Assembly: GCA_017428105.1 (NCBI GenBank)
Contig: JAFRRM010000037.1
Coordinates: 1-64,000 of the forward strand
Direction: 5' to 3'
DNA: 64,000 bases
Source: Lachnospiraceae bacterium
GTDB taxonomy: Bacteria; Bacillota; Clostridia; Lachnospirales; Lachnospiraceae
Positions within the stretch are counted from its first letter, which is position 1. The number at the start of each line of letters is the position of its first letter. The notes below the pieces were generated by a model. It saw nothing but the letters and a program-made list of their open reading frames with translations, was not told the DNA's origin and ran no database searches. Made by a program: the position numbers and the translations under genes. Positions 14,929 through 23,680 of this stretch are shown here, in pieces.

Positions 14929-17454
14929 TCAGTGGGCCTCCAGCCAGGTCTTTCCCTCCCGCACGTCGGTGGTCAGCGGCACGGCGTATGCGACGCAGCC
15001 TTCCATTTCCTCCCGCAGCAGGCGGGCGGCCGCGGCGGCTTCGTCTTCGGGCGATTCCAGGATGAGTTCATCGTGGACGGTCAGGATCAGGCGGCTCCGC
15101 AGGCCTTCGCGGCGGATGCGCTCCCAGACGCGGACCATGGCCAGCTTGATCACGTCGGCGGCCGTGCCCTGAATGGGGGTGTTCCGCGCCATGCGTTCGC
15201 CGGCGCTGCGGAGCTGGAAATTGCTGCTCGTCAGTTCCGGCAGAGCCCGCCGGCGGCCGAACAGCGTGGTGGTATAGCCCTTTTCGCGGGCGTCTTCGAT
15301 GACGTTCTTCATGTACGCGTCCACGGACGGGAAGGCGGCCAGATAGCTTTCCAGGAAAGCTTTGCCCTTTGCGAGCGGGACGCCGAGGTCGTGCGCCAGG
15401 GAGAAGGCGCCCTTGCCGTACATGATGCCGAAATTCACGGCTTTGGCGCCGGAGCGCTGAGCCGGTGTGACGAGGATCTCCGGGATGTTGTAGATGCGGG
15501 CGGCGGTGGCGCGGTGGATGTCGGCGCCGTCGCGGAAGGCGGCCTGCATGTTTTTATCGCCGCTGGCGTGGGCCAGGATGCGCAGTTCGATCTGGCTGTA
15601 GTCCGCATCCACCAGCAGGCAGCCGGGCGCCGCGACGAAATAGGCCCGCAGCTGGCTCCCCAGTTCCGTTCGGATGGGGATGTTCTGCAGGTTGGGCTCG
15701 TCGCTGGAAAGGCGGCCGGTGCGGGCTTCGGTCTGGTTGAAGCGGCTGTGGATGCGGCCGTCCGGGCCGATGGCCTTGAGCAGGCCTTCCACGTAGGTGG
15801 ATCTCAGCTTCTGATAGGTGCGGTAGTCCAGGATGTCCCGGATGATCGGCGCTTCGTCTTTCAGCTCCTCCAGCGTGGCGGCGTCCGTGGACCAGCCGGT
15901 CTTGGTCTTTTTGCCGTGGCGCAGACCCATCTTTTCAAACAGGATCTCGCCCAGCTGCCGGGGACTGTTGGGGTTGAAGCGTTCGCCGGCCTTTTCGTAA
16001 ATGCGGGCTTCGGCTTCCTGCGCCAGTGCGGTGATCTTTTCGCCGAAGGATTCGATCCCCGCACGGTCCACCAGGACGCCGATGCGGGTCATGTCCGCCA
16101 GCACGCGGGCCAGCGGGAATTCGATGGTCTCGTATAAGACTTCCTGCTCCTCCTCCCGCAGCGCCTGCTTCATGCGCGCGAACAGGTCCGCCAGTTTTCC
16201 GGCTTCCGGGAACGCTTCGCAGGTGAAGGCGGCTTCCGCGTGATAGCGGTCCGCCAGGCGGGGGAGCTCATAGCGGCTGGCGCCGGCGTCCAGCAGGTAG
16301 GCGGCCAGCTTGCCGTCCCAGCGGATGGCGCGGCCTTCGCCGCCGCGGGCCATGGCCAGGGCGTAAAGCGGGGCGCTGTCGAAGACGTGGAGCGCCAGCG
16401 CGGGGTCGTCCAGCAGCGGGGCCAGTTCTTCCTCCGTGAGCGGGCAGACCGTATCGCCCTGTACGGCGAACCAGCCGTTCTGTTCGGCCAGCAGCCATTC
16501 GCCGGCGGCTCCGGAAGGGAAAGGGGAGGGGGTGACGGCGGGAAGCCGGGACGCGGCTTCCTGTTCGGACAGCACCGCACCGTCCGCGGCCTTCTGCCGC
16601 AGGCCCAGCCGGTCGATCATGCGGAACAGCTCCAGGTCCTGCATCAGGGCCATCGCGGCGGCGGGATCGCCCGGACCGACCGCATAGGCGCCGGCTTCCG
16701 TTTCGATGGGGGCGTCCCGACGGATCGTGCCCAGCACATGGCTCAGCTCCGCATCGGCCCGGTAAGCCAGCAGGTTTTCCCGCTGTTTGGGCTTGATGGA
16801 CGGGTCGCCGATATGTTCGTAGACCCCGGCCAGGGAACCGAATTTCTGCACCAGGCCGAGGGCGGTCTTTTCACCGATGCCTTTGACGCCGGGGATGTTG
16901 TCGCTGCTGTCCCCCATCAGGCTTTTCACTTCAATGAGCTGTGCGGGCGTGACGCCGTACTGCTCGCGGACGGCGGCTTCGTCCATCCGCTTCGTCTCGC
17001 CGTGGCCGGCGGCCAGAAGGACCGTGGTGGCGGGGGAGATGAGCTGCAGGCTGTCGCGGTCTCCGGTGGCCAGGAAGCAGGCGTCCCCGCGCATTTCGCA
17101 GGCGGCGGCGAGTGTGCCCAGGATGTCGTCCGCTTCCCAGCCTTCGGCGGTCACGATGCGGTAGCCGAGCAGGGCCAGCAGTTCCCTGATCACGGGCATC
17201 TGCTGCGCCAGTTCCTCCGGCATGCCGTGGCGCGTGGCCTTGTAGCCGTCGTACATCTGATGGCGGAAGGTCGGCGCCTTGAGGTCAAAGGCCACGGCCA
17301 CCTCGTCCGGCTGCACTTCCCTGAGGAGGGCGAGAAGGATGTTCAGAAATCCGAAAACGGCATTGGTATAGCGCCCGTCCCGGGTGGACAGGAGCCTGAT
17401 GCCGTAATAAGCCCGGTTGGCGATGCTGTTTCCGTCTAAAACCAATAAACGCAT
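14929..17454 (-). CDS. polA: DNA polymerase I
   Basis: An 841-residue family A DNA polymerase used in Okazaki fragment maturation and excision repair. The N-terminus is a 5' nuclease domain (MRLLVLDGNSIANRAYYG, GDSSDNIPGVKGIGEKTA). The middle region has the 3'-5' exonuclease fold but lacks its metal-binding Asp/Glu residues (ALALHVFDSAPLYALAMA), so it is probably not proofreading. Polymerase motifs are intact: motif A DYSQIELRILAH (Asp618), motif B SGAKAVNFGIMYG and motif C TVHDELILE (Asp795). The start is the ATG at 17454 after GAGGT; longer upstream frames cross the promoter. It heads a two-gene operon with the TIM-barrel protein. Confidence 0.96.
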   Translation of the reverse strand: MRLLVLDGNSIANRAYYGIRLLSTRDGRYTNAVFGFLNILLALLREVQPDEVAVAFDLKAPTFRHQMYDGYKATRHGMPEELAQQMPVIRELLALLGYRIVTAEGWEADDILGTLAAACEMRGDACFLATGDRDSLQLISPATTVLLAAGHGETKRMDEAAVREQYGVTPAQLIEVKSLMGDSSDNIPGVKGIGEKTALGLVQKFGSLAGVYEHIGDPSIKPKQRENLLAYRADAELSHVLGTIRRDAPIETEAGAYAVGPGDPAAAMALMQDLELFRMIDRLGLRQKAADGAVLSEQEAASRLPAVTPSPFPSGAAGEWLLAEQNGWFAVQGDTVCPLTEEELAPLLDDPALALHVFDSAPLYALAMARGGEGRAIRWDGKLAAYLLDAGASRYELPRLADRYHAEAAFTCEAFPEAGKLADLFARMKQALREEEQEVLYETIEFPLARVLADMTRIGVLVDRAGIESFGEKITALAQEAEARIYEKAGERFNPNSPRQLGEILFEKMGLRHGKKTKTGWSTDAATLEELKDEAPIIRDILDYRTYQKLRSTYVEGLLKAIGPDGRIHSRFNQTEARTGRLSSDEPNLQNIPIRTELGSQLRAYFVAAPGCLLVDADYSQIELRILAHASGDKNMQAAFRDGADIHRATAARIYNIPEILVTPAQRSGAKAVNFGIMYGKGAFSLAHDLGVPLAKGKAFLESYLAAFPSVDAYMKNVIEDAREKGYTTTLFGRRRALPELTSSNFQLRSAGERMARNTPIQGTAADVIKLAMVRVWERIRREGLRSRLILTVHDELILESPEDEAAAAARLLREEMEGCVAYAVPLTTDVREGKTWLEAH

Positions 17455-17491
17455 GGGATACCTCGCTGCGGGCACGGTGCCCGCCGCTATC

Positions 17492-17520
17492 ATCATACGG
17501 GTTTTCCGGCGGTTTTTCAA
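17492..17520 (-). promoter_or_regulatory. Promoter of polA
   Basis: Minus-strand TTGAAA (17520-17515), a 17-base spacer and TATGAT (17497-17492), ending about 40 bases before the polA start. Confidence 0.7.
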
Positions 17521-17530
17521 CTTCTTTTGC

Positions 17531-17559
17531 TTGTAAATCTTAAGCAGAACCCTTATAAT
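17531..17559 (+). promoter_or_regulatory. Promoter of the ExbB/ExbD-like cluster
   Basis: TTGTAA, a 17-base spacer and TATAAT. It lies back to back with the polA promoter in a 179-base divergent region, 75 bases before the first start codon. Confidence 0.75.
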
Positions 17560-17633
17560 TATTTGCGAAAATACGACGGCGGGGCAAAACGCCTTCGGTC
17601 CCGGTCCCGTCCGATCCGGCAAAGGAGGCCTGT

Positions 17634-18143
17634 ATGTCTTTCTGGCAGGTGATAGGCAAAAACCTTCTGGGTTTCGATTCGATGATCTTTCTGTTGGCGG
17701 CCGGCACCGGCGTCTGCTATTATTTCGCACGCTTCTATGCGGGCCAGCTGTACAAAAAACTGAACCTTCTGGTCTTCGTGCCCTCGCACAAACACGATCC
17801 GGAAAAGGTCGCGCGCGCCATCCGGGGCATAGATGAGGCGGAAGTCGTGGCGCTGCGCAAGCGATCGGAGGCGTTTTATTCGATCTTCGCCAATCTGACG
17901 GCCATCTTCCCGTTGATGGGGATCCTGGGCACGGTCGTTTCCCTGCTGCCCATGGTCGCGGAACTGACGGACATGCAGCAGAACTTCTTCGCCGCGCTGA
18001 CCTCCACCTTCTGGGGCCTAGTCTTCGCGATCCTCTTCAAGCTGCTGGACGGCTTCCTGTCCGCCCGGCTGGAGGACAATGACAAGAACGTGGACCTGCT
18101 GCTGGAGCGCCGGCAGCTGCTGAAGGATGAGGAGGCGAAGTGA
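17634..18143 (+). CDS. MotA/TolQ/ExbB-like proton-channel protein
   Basis: The 169-residue product has the three-helix layout of ExbB/TolQ: one N-terminal segment (about 13-33) and two helices around residues 81-108 (IFANLTAIFPLMGILGTVVS) and 117-140 (FAALTSTFWGLVFAILFKLL). The last two carry the small/polar residues that line the proton path in this family. AAAGGAGG precedes the ATG. The next gene starts inside its stop (GTGA), so the pair is translationally coupled. ExbB/TolQ normally energise outer-membrane processes, so the job in an organism that appears Gram-positive is unclear. Confidence 0.8.
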   Translation: MSFWQVIGKNLLGFDSMIFLLAAGTGVCYYFARFYAGQLYKKLNLLVFVPSHKHDPEKVARAIRGIDEAEVVALRKRSEAFYSIFANLTAIFPLMGILGTVVSLLPMVAELTDMQQNFFAALTSTFWGLVFAILFKLLDGFLSARLEDNDKNVDLLLERRQLLKDEEAK

Positions 18144-18775
18144 AGAACAAGCGGACCATTTTCATAGAGCTGACTTCCCTGCTGGACGTGATCCTGATCA
18201 TGATCTTCGTGCTGCTGATGCAGGCCCGGACCCGGACGGCCCAGGCCATGGACAAGGCGGCGGAGGAAGAGAAGGCCGCGCAGGAGATCAGCCGCGAGCT
18301 GGACGCCGCCCGGGAGAGCATGAGCGCCCGGGAGGAGGAAGCGCGCGCCCGGGAGGAAGCCCTGCAGGAGGAGATCGACGGCCTCATCCGCGACGTCGAA
18401 GCGCGGGATGAGGAGATCGACGGCTTAAAGCGCCGGATGGCCTCGCGCGAACTGGTACTGGACAACAGCCTTCTCATCACGCTCAGCGTGACGGAGGACA
18501 GCAGCATCCGGCTGGAACAGGCCGAACAGGCGGAAGTCCGCATCGCCTATGACTGGGAGAACGAGACCTACGCCGTCAACCGGCTGCGGAGCCTTCTGAG
18601 CGGCGGCCTGGACGCCGCCGGCAGCCGCGCCGTCTTCGTGGTGTTCCAGTACGACAGAGAACTGATCTACAGAGCGGAGTACGACATGATCCTGCGGCTC
18701 GTGAACGAAATGAAGCTGGAAGCGAAGCAGCAGGAGATCCCGCTCAGTTTTTTGGAATTGGACATACAGGAATAG
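18140..18775 (+). CDS. Single-pass membrane protein with coiled coil (ExbD/MotB-like partner)
   Basis: The 211-residue product begins with a membrane helix bearing an acidic residue at its start (TSLLDVILIMIFVLLMQ). The Asp is placed like the proton-carrying Asp of ExbD/TolR/MotB. A strongly charged heptad region follows (about residues 30-100, Glu/Arg-rich), then an alpha/beta extracytoplasmic domain (~115-211). Translation starts at GTG 18140 with GGAGG four bases upstream, overlapping the stop of the channel gene. It probably docks with the channel subunit and transmits force or torque, which is inferred from topology and gene order only. Confidence 0.7.
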   Translation: MKNKRTIFIELTSLLDVILIMIFVLLMQARTRTAQAMDKAAEEEKAAQEISRELDAARESMSAREEEARAREEALQEEIDGLIRDVEARDEEIDGLKRRMASRELVLDNSLLITLSVTEDSSIRLEQAEQAEVRIAYDWENETYAVNRLRSLLSGGLDAAGSRAVFVVFQYDRELIYRAEYDMILRLVNEMKLEAKQQEIPLSFLELDIQE

Positions 18776-18787
18776 GAGGGAATGATC

Positions 18788-19285
18788 ATGGCCGATCAGG
18801 AAGTGAAAAAAAACAGGCCGGAAGAAAATAAGAAAAGCGCTCACGTGGGACGGAAGGCGGCGGGGACCGCGGCCCTTCTGGCCCTGCTGGCCGGCGGCGG
18901 CTATTTCGGCTTCGGCGTAGGCAACCCCGACGGGGGCTGGTTCGTCGATCCGGCTACGACCGCGGTGACCGCGGAAGCGCCGAGCCAGGCGACGGAAGCG
19001 CCCACGGAGATCCCGGTGACGCAGGAGCCCACGGAGGCCACCACGGCCCCGGAGGAGACCACCACGGAAGACGCGTCGGTCCTGATGATCCGGGTCAGGG
19101 AAAACGGCATCGAATATCAGGGGCGGCCGGTGACGCTGGCGGAACTGGAGCAGGCGCTGCTGACCGATTATCAGGAAGGAAAGACGGTCCGGCTGGTCGA
19201 CGATCACGCCATCAAGGCGGCGTACGACGAGGTGCAGGCGCTGCTGGACCAGCTGAAGCTGCCCGTCGAGACCGAGAGCGACTGA
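18788..19285 (+). CDS. Membrane-anchored protein with ExbD-like extracytoplasmic domain
   Basis: The 165-residue product has a short basic cytoplasmic tail, one hydrophobic segment (~25-45, GTAALLALLAGGGYF), a Thr/Glu/Pro linker (~55-90) and a compact C-terminal domain. The domain's pattern (IRVRENGIEYQGRPVTLAEL, RLVDDHAIKAAYDEVQALLDQL) resembles the periplasmic domain of ExbD. The second ATG (18788) is chosen because AGGAGGG lies seven bases upstream; the ATG at 18782 is too close to it. It is third in the ExbB-like cluster and may be the load-bearing partner. The assignment is structural inference. Confidence 0.65.
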   Translation: MADQEVKKNRPEENKKSAHVGRKAAGTAALLALLAGGGYFGFGVGNPDGGWFVDPATTAVTAEAPSQATEAPTEIPVTQEPTEATTAPEETTTEDASVLMIRVRENGIEYQGRPVTLAELEQALLTDYQEGKTVRLVDDHAIKAAYDEVQALLDQLKLPVETESD

Positions 19286-19303
19286 GGACTCGTAAAGAAC
19301 GAG

Positions 19304-20278
19304 ATGAACATCCGCAAAGCTGTTCCGGAGGACGTCGGTCCCATCCTGGACCTGATCCGCCGCCGCATCCGGTGGATGGATGAGATCGGGCTGGATCACT
19401 GGAACCGGGTGGATTATTTCGGCATCTATCCGGAACGATATTATGAAGAGAATATTGCCTCGTTTTTAGTGGCGGAGCAGGCAGGGCGCCTGATCGGTGC
19501 TCTGGCTCTTTATGACCATGATTCCGTCTGGAACGACCGGACGCCCGCCCGGTACGTCCACAATTTCGTCGCGGACATCGACTGCCCCGGCACCGGCGCG
19601 GCGCTGCTGCGCTTCGCGGAGCAGATGACGCTGACCCGGGGGATCCGCCTGATGCGGATGGACACGAACCTGAAGGATCACAAACTGTCCGAATATTATG
19701 AGGAGAAAGGGTACCGGACCCGGGGCATCGTCCACCGGGGCCTGTTTTTGGGCGTCAAGCGGGAAAAACGGCTGGACCGGGAGAACCCTCCGTACGATGC
19801 GGGCGGCTTTTTCGATTCCGCCGGCCTGAAAGACGGGGAGCTGCAGCTGGTCCTGGAAAAGACGAGCCCGGCCGATCCCCTGCGGGGCCGCGTGCCGGCT
19901 TATCATTTCGCCATCTGCGGGTCCGGCGGCAAGAAGATGGGAAGCTGCAGCCTCCGCATCGGACATGCCGAGACCCTGTACTATGCAGGCCACATCGGTT
20001 ATGAGGTGGAGGAACCGTTCCGCGGCCGCCGTCTGGCAGCCCGGGCCTGCCGCCTGCTGTTCCCGCTCGCGGAAAAGCACCGCCTCGGCTACGTCCTCAT
20101 CACCTGTGATCCTGCCAATCCGGCCTCCCGCCGATCCGCGGAGCTTGCCGGCTGCGAATTTCTGGAGACCGCCCCGCTGCCCGCCTGGCACGATCTGGCG
20201 AAGCAGGGCTTTACCGAGGTCTGCATATACGGCAAGAGTCTGACCGCCGTTCGGCCGGACGCCCCTATGCGCGCCTGA
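19304..20278 (+). CDS. Tandem GNAT-type acetyltransferase
   Basis: The 324-residue product contains two GNAT-like halves. Residues 1-150 start with MNIRKAVPEDVGPILDLI and include LIGALALYDHDSVW and EYYEEKGYRTRG. Residues ~170-310 include the acetyl-CoA-loop-like EPFRGRRLAARACRLLFPLA and CDPANPASRRSAELAG. The substrate cannot be told. It lies 18 bases after the ExbD-like gene, so it may be read from the same promoter, although its own ribosome site (GAG) is weak. Its 3' end overlaps a palindromic repeat (20260-20297), and the stop codon lies in the loop of that hairpin. Confidence 0.78.
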   Translation: MNIRKAVPEDVGPILDLIRRRIRWMDEIGLDHWNRVDYFGIYPERYYEENIASFLVAEQAGRLIGALALYDHDSVWNDRTPARYVHNFVADIDCPGTGAALLRFAEQMTLTRGIRLMRMDTNLKDHKLSEYYEEKGYRTRGIVHRGLFLGVKREKRLDRENPPYDAGGFFDSAGLKDGELQLVLEKTSPADPLRGRVPAYHFAICGSGGKKMGSCSLRIGHAETLYYAGHIGYEVEEPFRGRRLAARACRLLFPLAEKHRLGYVLITCDPANPASRRSAELAGCEFLETAPLPAWHDLAKQGFTEVCIYGKSLTAVRPDAPMRA

Positions 20279-20297
20279 TAACGATCCCGTAGGGGCG
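20260..20297. repeat. GTAGGGGCG-type palindromic repeat at the GNAT gene end
   Basis: CGCCCCTATG (20260-20269) pairs with CGTAGGGGCG (20288-20297), one wobble, around an 18-base loop that contains the TGA stop. There is no T tract. The GTAGGGGCGG motif resembles small dispersed palindromes seen in many bacterial genomes. Only one copy was found here. Confidence 0.55.
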
Positions 20298-20361
20298 GAC
20301 GCCCACGTTCGCCTCTGAAACTGATCGCATGAAAGGGATGAAAAGCATCATCCTTTTTTTG

Positions 20362-20390
20362 TTGACACTGTGGTCTATTTATGATAGACT
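20362..20390 (+). promoter_or_regulatory. Promoter of the ABC permease cluster
   Basis: TTGACA, a 17-base spacer and TAGACT lie 48 bases before the first permease start. A second, closer -10-like TATGAT (20380) has too short a spacer. Confidence 0.65.
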
Positions 20391-20437
20391 GTTCGTTGTC
20401 AAGCTGTTTACGACAAATCTGCATCAGAGGAGGGCTT

Positions 20438-22495
20438 ATGAACATACGTATCCGCTTACTAAGAAAACCTCTGACCACCGCCCTGTGGCTGCTCCTGACC
20501 GCTCTGATGAGCGCGTTTCTGCTGGTGGGGTTCTCGCTGTGGTTTTCCACTTCCCGACTGGCCAAAAACCTGGATGAAAACGCGGTCGCCGTGGCGGTCC
20601 GTTCGGACCAGGCACTGCTTGTGCGCGGCAAGACCGTCGTCCCGGAAGAGCGGTATTTTACACAGAAAGACAAGGCTTTTCTGGAAAGCCTGGACAGCGT
20701 CAAAGCCGTGCGGAGCCATACCTTAAGCGCCGCCGTGATCCCGCAGCTCACGCCGGTGCTGGAAATGAACCGGTACAAATCGTATGAGTCGGCCGGCAAT
20801 CCGCTGCCGTACTGCAACGCGGTGATAGTGGGGACCTATGTGCAGAAGGTGTTTGCACAGCCCGGGAACATGATCCAAATGGCATTTGAGGTGAAGGATA
20901 TCCTGCTGATCGGAGAAGAATACGAACGCTGCCAGGCGGCCGACCGCCTGAAGGAGACCGGGGCTGTTGCAGTCGTGACGCCCGCGCCTTATGACGACGA
21001 CGGGATCGTCACCTGGGACCGGGACCCGATTGCGGACTACGGCTTCGGATGGGTCACGTGGTTTGAGGAAGGCAAGACGTATGTGCTGGCCGGTTACTAT
21101 GATCCGGGCCTGCATGTGGTCGATGCCGCGGCGGATCAGACGCAGATGTCACATAACAGCCAGCTCCTGTACATGAACGAACTGCAAGTCCGGGACGGGA
21201 TGCTCTGGGGGTTCAACCGCCGGAAGATTCCGGCGGAGGCCTGGATCCAGGGACAGACGGGCACATTCATGTCCGGCAGTACCTCGGGATCTTACATTCT
21301 TGATCCGGCGGAAGATTACGCCCTGCCGGCCGCGGAGCCCTGGGAAGGCGATCCGCAGCACTTTTTTGAGGAAACGCCCCATGAGATCTGGCGCACCTAC
21401 CGGGACGTCTGGGAAAAGCAGCAGCACAGCCTGCCCGTGATCGGCACGGAGCACTTGGAAGCCATGTACGCGTTCATGGCGGACCGGGCGCGGATCAAGG
21501 AAGGCCGCAGCTTCACGAAAGAAGAATATGAAAGCGGCGCGAAGGTCCTGATCCTGTCCCGGAACATGGCGGACCAGTGCGGCGTGAAAGTGGGAGATAA
21601 GCTCACCCTGACGCAGTATCTGAGTTATTTCGGAAATTACGGGGAGATCTCGGAAAGGACCGTAGGCATGCGGCCGGGCCAGTATTACAACGATCCTTCC
21701 GTGGATATCCTGAACCTGAATCAGGATTACGGTGCAGCGGAGGAAGAATTCACGGTCGTCGGGATCTATGAGCTTTTGTCCGCATGGACCTACGGCCCGT
21801 ACGATTTCGGCCCCAACACGGTGTTCATGCCGAAAAAAGCCCAGATCGCCGACGCGTTCGGCGGGATACCGGAAAAGGAAGAGGGCCCGGATATCTACGG
21901 CGTCCTGCTCTCCGTGGAGCTGGTGAACGGCCGGATGGACGAGTTCATGACACGGATCGAAGGAAGTGATTACGAGCAGCAGTTTTTTGCCTTTGACCAG
22001 GGCGTCGAAGGTGCACTCAAAAATGTCAAGGACATGGTCTCCTCCATGGAGCGCCTGTTTTACATGTCGGCCTTCGGCTGGATCCTGTTCCTGCTGCTGT
22101 ACCTGCTGATGTTCCAGGGGGCCGAGCGGCAGACGCTGGGCTCCATGCGCAGCCTGGGAGAACCGGTGCGGCGCGCGGCCGGATACCTGTTCGGAGGCGG
22201 CTTCCTGATCGCGCTGGGCGGCGTGATCATCGGAACGGCGGCCGGCGGCGCGGTGCTCCGGACGGTGCAGCAGGGGATCCTGCGGGATGCCCTGGCCGGC
22301 CTGGATCAGACCATGGAAGCGGAAGCGCTGGCGGCCGCGGAGAATAAACTGATTTCGATGCACGCCGCCAGCGATCTGACGGTCTCGCAGCTGCTTCTCC
22401 TTGCGGGCGGCCAGCTGCTGATCCTGACGGCCGCCCTGCTCCTTCATGCGGCGATCCTGTCCCGCCGGCATCCCCGGCGCCTGATGGAGGGCTGA
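20438..22495 (+). CDS. FtsX/MacB-type ABC permease, large form (A1)
   Basis: The 685-residue product has type VII ABC topology: one N-terminal helix (~13-35), an extracytoplasmic domain of about 500 residues, and three C-terminal helices (~545-565, 583-607, 657-675). The start MNIRIRLLRKPLTTALW aligns with the two other large permeases of the cluster, which fixes the ATG (20438) after GAGGAGGG. Shared landmarks include the LPYCNAV, PVIGTEHLEAMYAF, GRSFTKEEY and PSVDILNLNQDYG segments. Such proteins couple cytoplasmic ATP hydrolysis to work outside the membrane rather than moving a solute through a pore. The substrate is unknown. Paired with B1, four bases downstream. Confidence 0.85.
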   Translation: MNIRIRLLRKPLTTALWLLLTALMSAFLLVGFSLWFSTSRLAKNLDENAVAVAVRSDQALLVRGKTVVPEERYFTQKDKAFLESLDSVKAVRSHTLSAAVIPQLTPVLEMNRYKSYESAGNPLPYCNAVIVGTYVQKVFAQPGNMIQMAFEVKDILLIGEEYERCQAADRLKETGAVAVVTPAPYDDDGIVTWDRDPIADYGFGWVTWFEEGKTYVLAGYYDPGLHVVDAAADQTQMSHNSQLLYMNELQVRDGMLWGFNRRKIPAEAWIQGQTGTFMSGSTSGSYILDPAEDYALPAAEPWEGDPQHFFEETPHEIWRTYRDVWEKQQHSLPVIGTEHLEAMYAFMADRARIKEGRSFTKEEYESGAKVLILSRNMADQCGVKVGDKLTLTQYLSYFGNYGEISERTVGMRPGQYYNDPSVDILNLNQDYGAAEEEFTVVGIYELLSAWTYGPYDFGPNTVFMPKKAQIADAFGGIPEKEEGPDIYGVLLSVELVNGRMDEFMTRIEGSDYEQQFFAFDQGVEGALKNVKDMVSSMERLFYMSAFGWILFLLLYLLMFQGAERQTLGSMRSLGEPVRRAAGYLFGGGFLIALGGVIIGTAAGGAVLRTVQQGILRDALAGLDQTMEAEALAAAENKLISMHAASDLTVSQLLLLAGGQLLILTAALLLHAAILSRRHPRRLMEG

Positions 22496-22498
22496 GCC

Positions 22499-23641
22499 AT
22501 GATGACAACGGTATTCAAACGGATGCTCCGCCGCCCCGGACTGTCCCTGGCCGGCCTGGTCCTGGCCGCCGCGCTCTGCTTTATCCTGTGCTTCCTGGTG
22601 CGCTACCGGGATCTGCAGGCCGCACAGCTGGAGGAGATCCGGAACGGCTACGCGGTCCGAGGCGTCGTGACGGACGCCCGGGGCACCAAATCCAACAACC
22701 TGTGCCTGAACCGGATGTGGCTGGAATTCATCCTGGATGAAGAAAAGGGCCTGGCCCCGTACATCACGGACGTGAGGCTGATCAAAAACCTGGAATCGCA
22801 GTCGGAGCTGGGGAGGGCGCTGGCCGTCGGTGTCAGCAGCCCGCAGACGGACAAGCGGCTGGACGTGTCCCTGGACGGCGGGTATCATTGCGAACGGGAA
22901 GACTTCTTCGAAACCAAAGATTTCTGCTGTCTGGTCCCGGAAACCGTCTATGAAAAATATGCGGGCGGACAGATCGCCTGCATGCTGACCAATCCCTACA
23001 CCTCTGCCGGCCTGGGCAGTGTGGGCGATAATAACGGAATGGAATTCAAGCTGGACGTGGTGGGCTGGTACAAGGGCGACGGCACGGACGTGATCCTCCC
23101 CTTCCCTGCGGCGCAGCGCCTGGGCGGCCGCCTCACGAACACCATCAGCGTGGATGCCATCAGCTTTGCCCTGAAGGACAACAGCCAGGCGGACCTGGTG
23201 CGGGAGATCGCGGCGAAGGAATTTATCCAGCCGGATCCCTCCTCTTTGTCCTTCCGGCCCGGGCTGACGATCCAGGACCGCCAGTACCGGGCGGCCTTGA
23301 CGGAGATGGAGCAGAACATCCGCCGGACGGAGCGCCTGCTTCCCGTCTGTGCTTTCCTGAGCCTGGCCGCCGGCTTTTTCATGGGATTCCTGTCCGTGCG
23401 CGGCGAGACGAAGACCTACGCGCTCATGCGCACGCTGGGCGTCGGCGCCGGCCGTCTGACCGGCATGGTGCTGCTGGAGCAGCTGCTGCTTCCGGCCGCC
23501 GGCACGCTGGCTATCGGGCTGATCATGGGACAGCTGCTCCCGGCCCTTGTCTATTTTGCCTGCCATGCGGTGGGCTGCCTGCTGGCGGTGCTCCGCCCGG
23601 CCCTGGCCGCGCCGACGAAACTTTTGCGCGTGCAGGAATAA
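22499..23641 (+). CDS. FtsX/MacB-type ABC permease, small form (B1)
   Basis: The 380-residue product has an N-terminal helix (LSLAGLVLAAALCFILCFLV, ~15-35), a ~240-residue outside domain and three C-terminal helices from ~279 (LSLAAGFFMGFL) to ~365. The segment FLSVRGETKTYALMRTLGVG before the third helix is the cytoplasmic coupling region of FtsX-like permeases. It ends in PTKLLRVQE, the same C-terminus as the other two small permeases. It presumably forms a heterodimer with A1 on the single ATPase encoded just downstream. Confidence 0.85.
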   Translation: MMTTVFKRMLRRPGLSLAGLVLAAALCFILCFLVRYRDLQAAQLEEIRNGYAVRGVVTDARGTKSNNLCLNRMWLEFILDEEKGLAPYITDVRLIKNLESQSELGRALAVGVSSPQTDKRLDVSLDGGYHCEREDFFETKDFCCLVPETVYEKYAGGQIACMLTNPYTSAGLGSVGDNNGMEFKLDVVGWYKGDGTDVILPFPAAQRLGGRLTNTISVDAISFALKDNSQADLVREIAAKEFIQPDPSSLSFRPGLTIQDRQYRAALTEMEQNIRRTERLLPVCAFLSLAAGFFMGFLSVRGETKTYALMRTLGVGAGRLTGMVLLEQLLLPAAGTLAIGLIMGQLLPALVYFACHAVGCLLAVLRPALAAPTKLLRVQE

Positions 23642-23652
23642 TGTGCTATAAT
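23624..23652 (+). promoter_or_regulatory. Internal promoter before the ABC ATPase
   Basis: TTGCGC, a 17-base spacer and TATAAT preceded by TGC (extended -10). The -35 lies inside the last codons of B1. This would let the ATPase and the second and third permease pairs be expressed separately from the first pair. Confidence 0.65.
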
Positions 23653-23680
23653 CACCCAAGGACATAACAGGAGAAAAACC

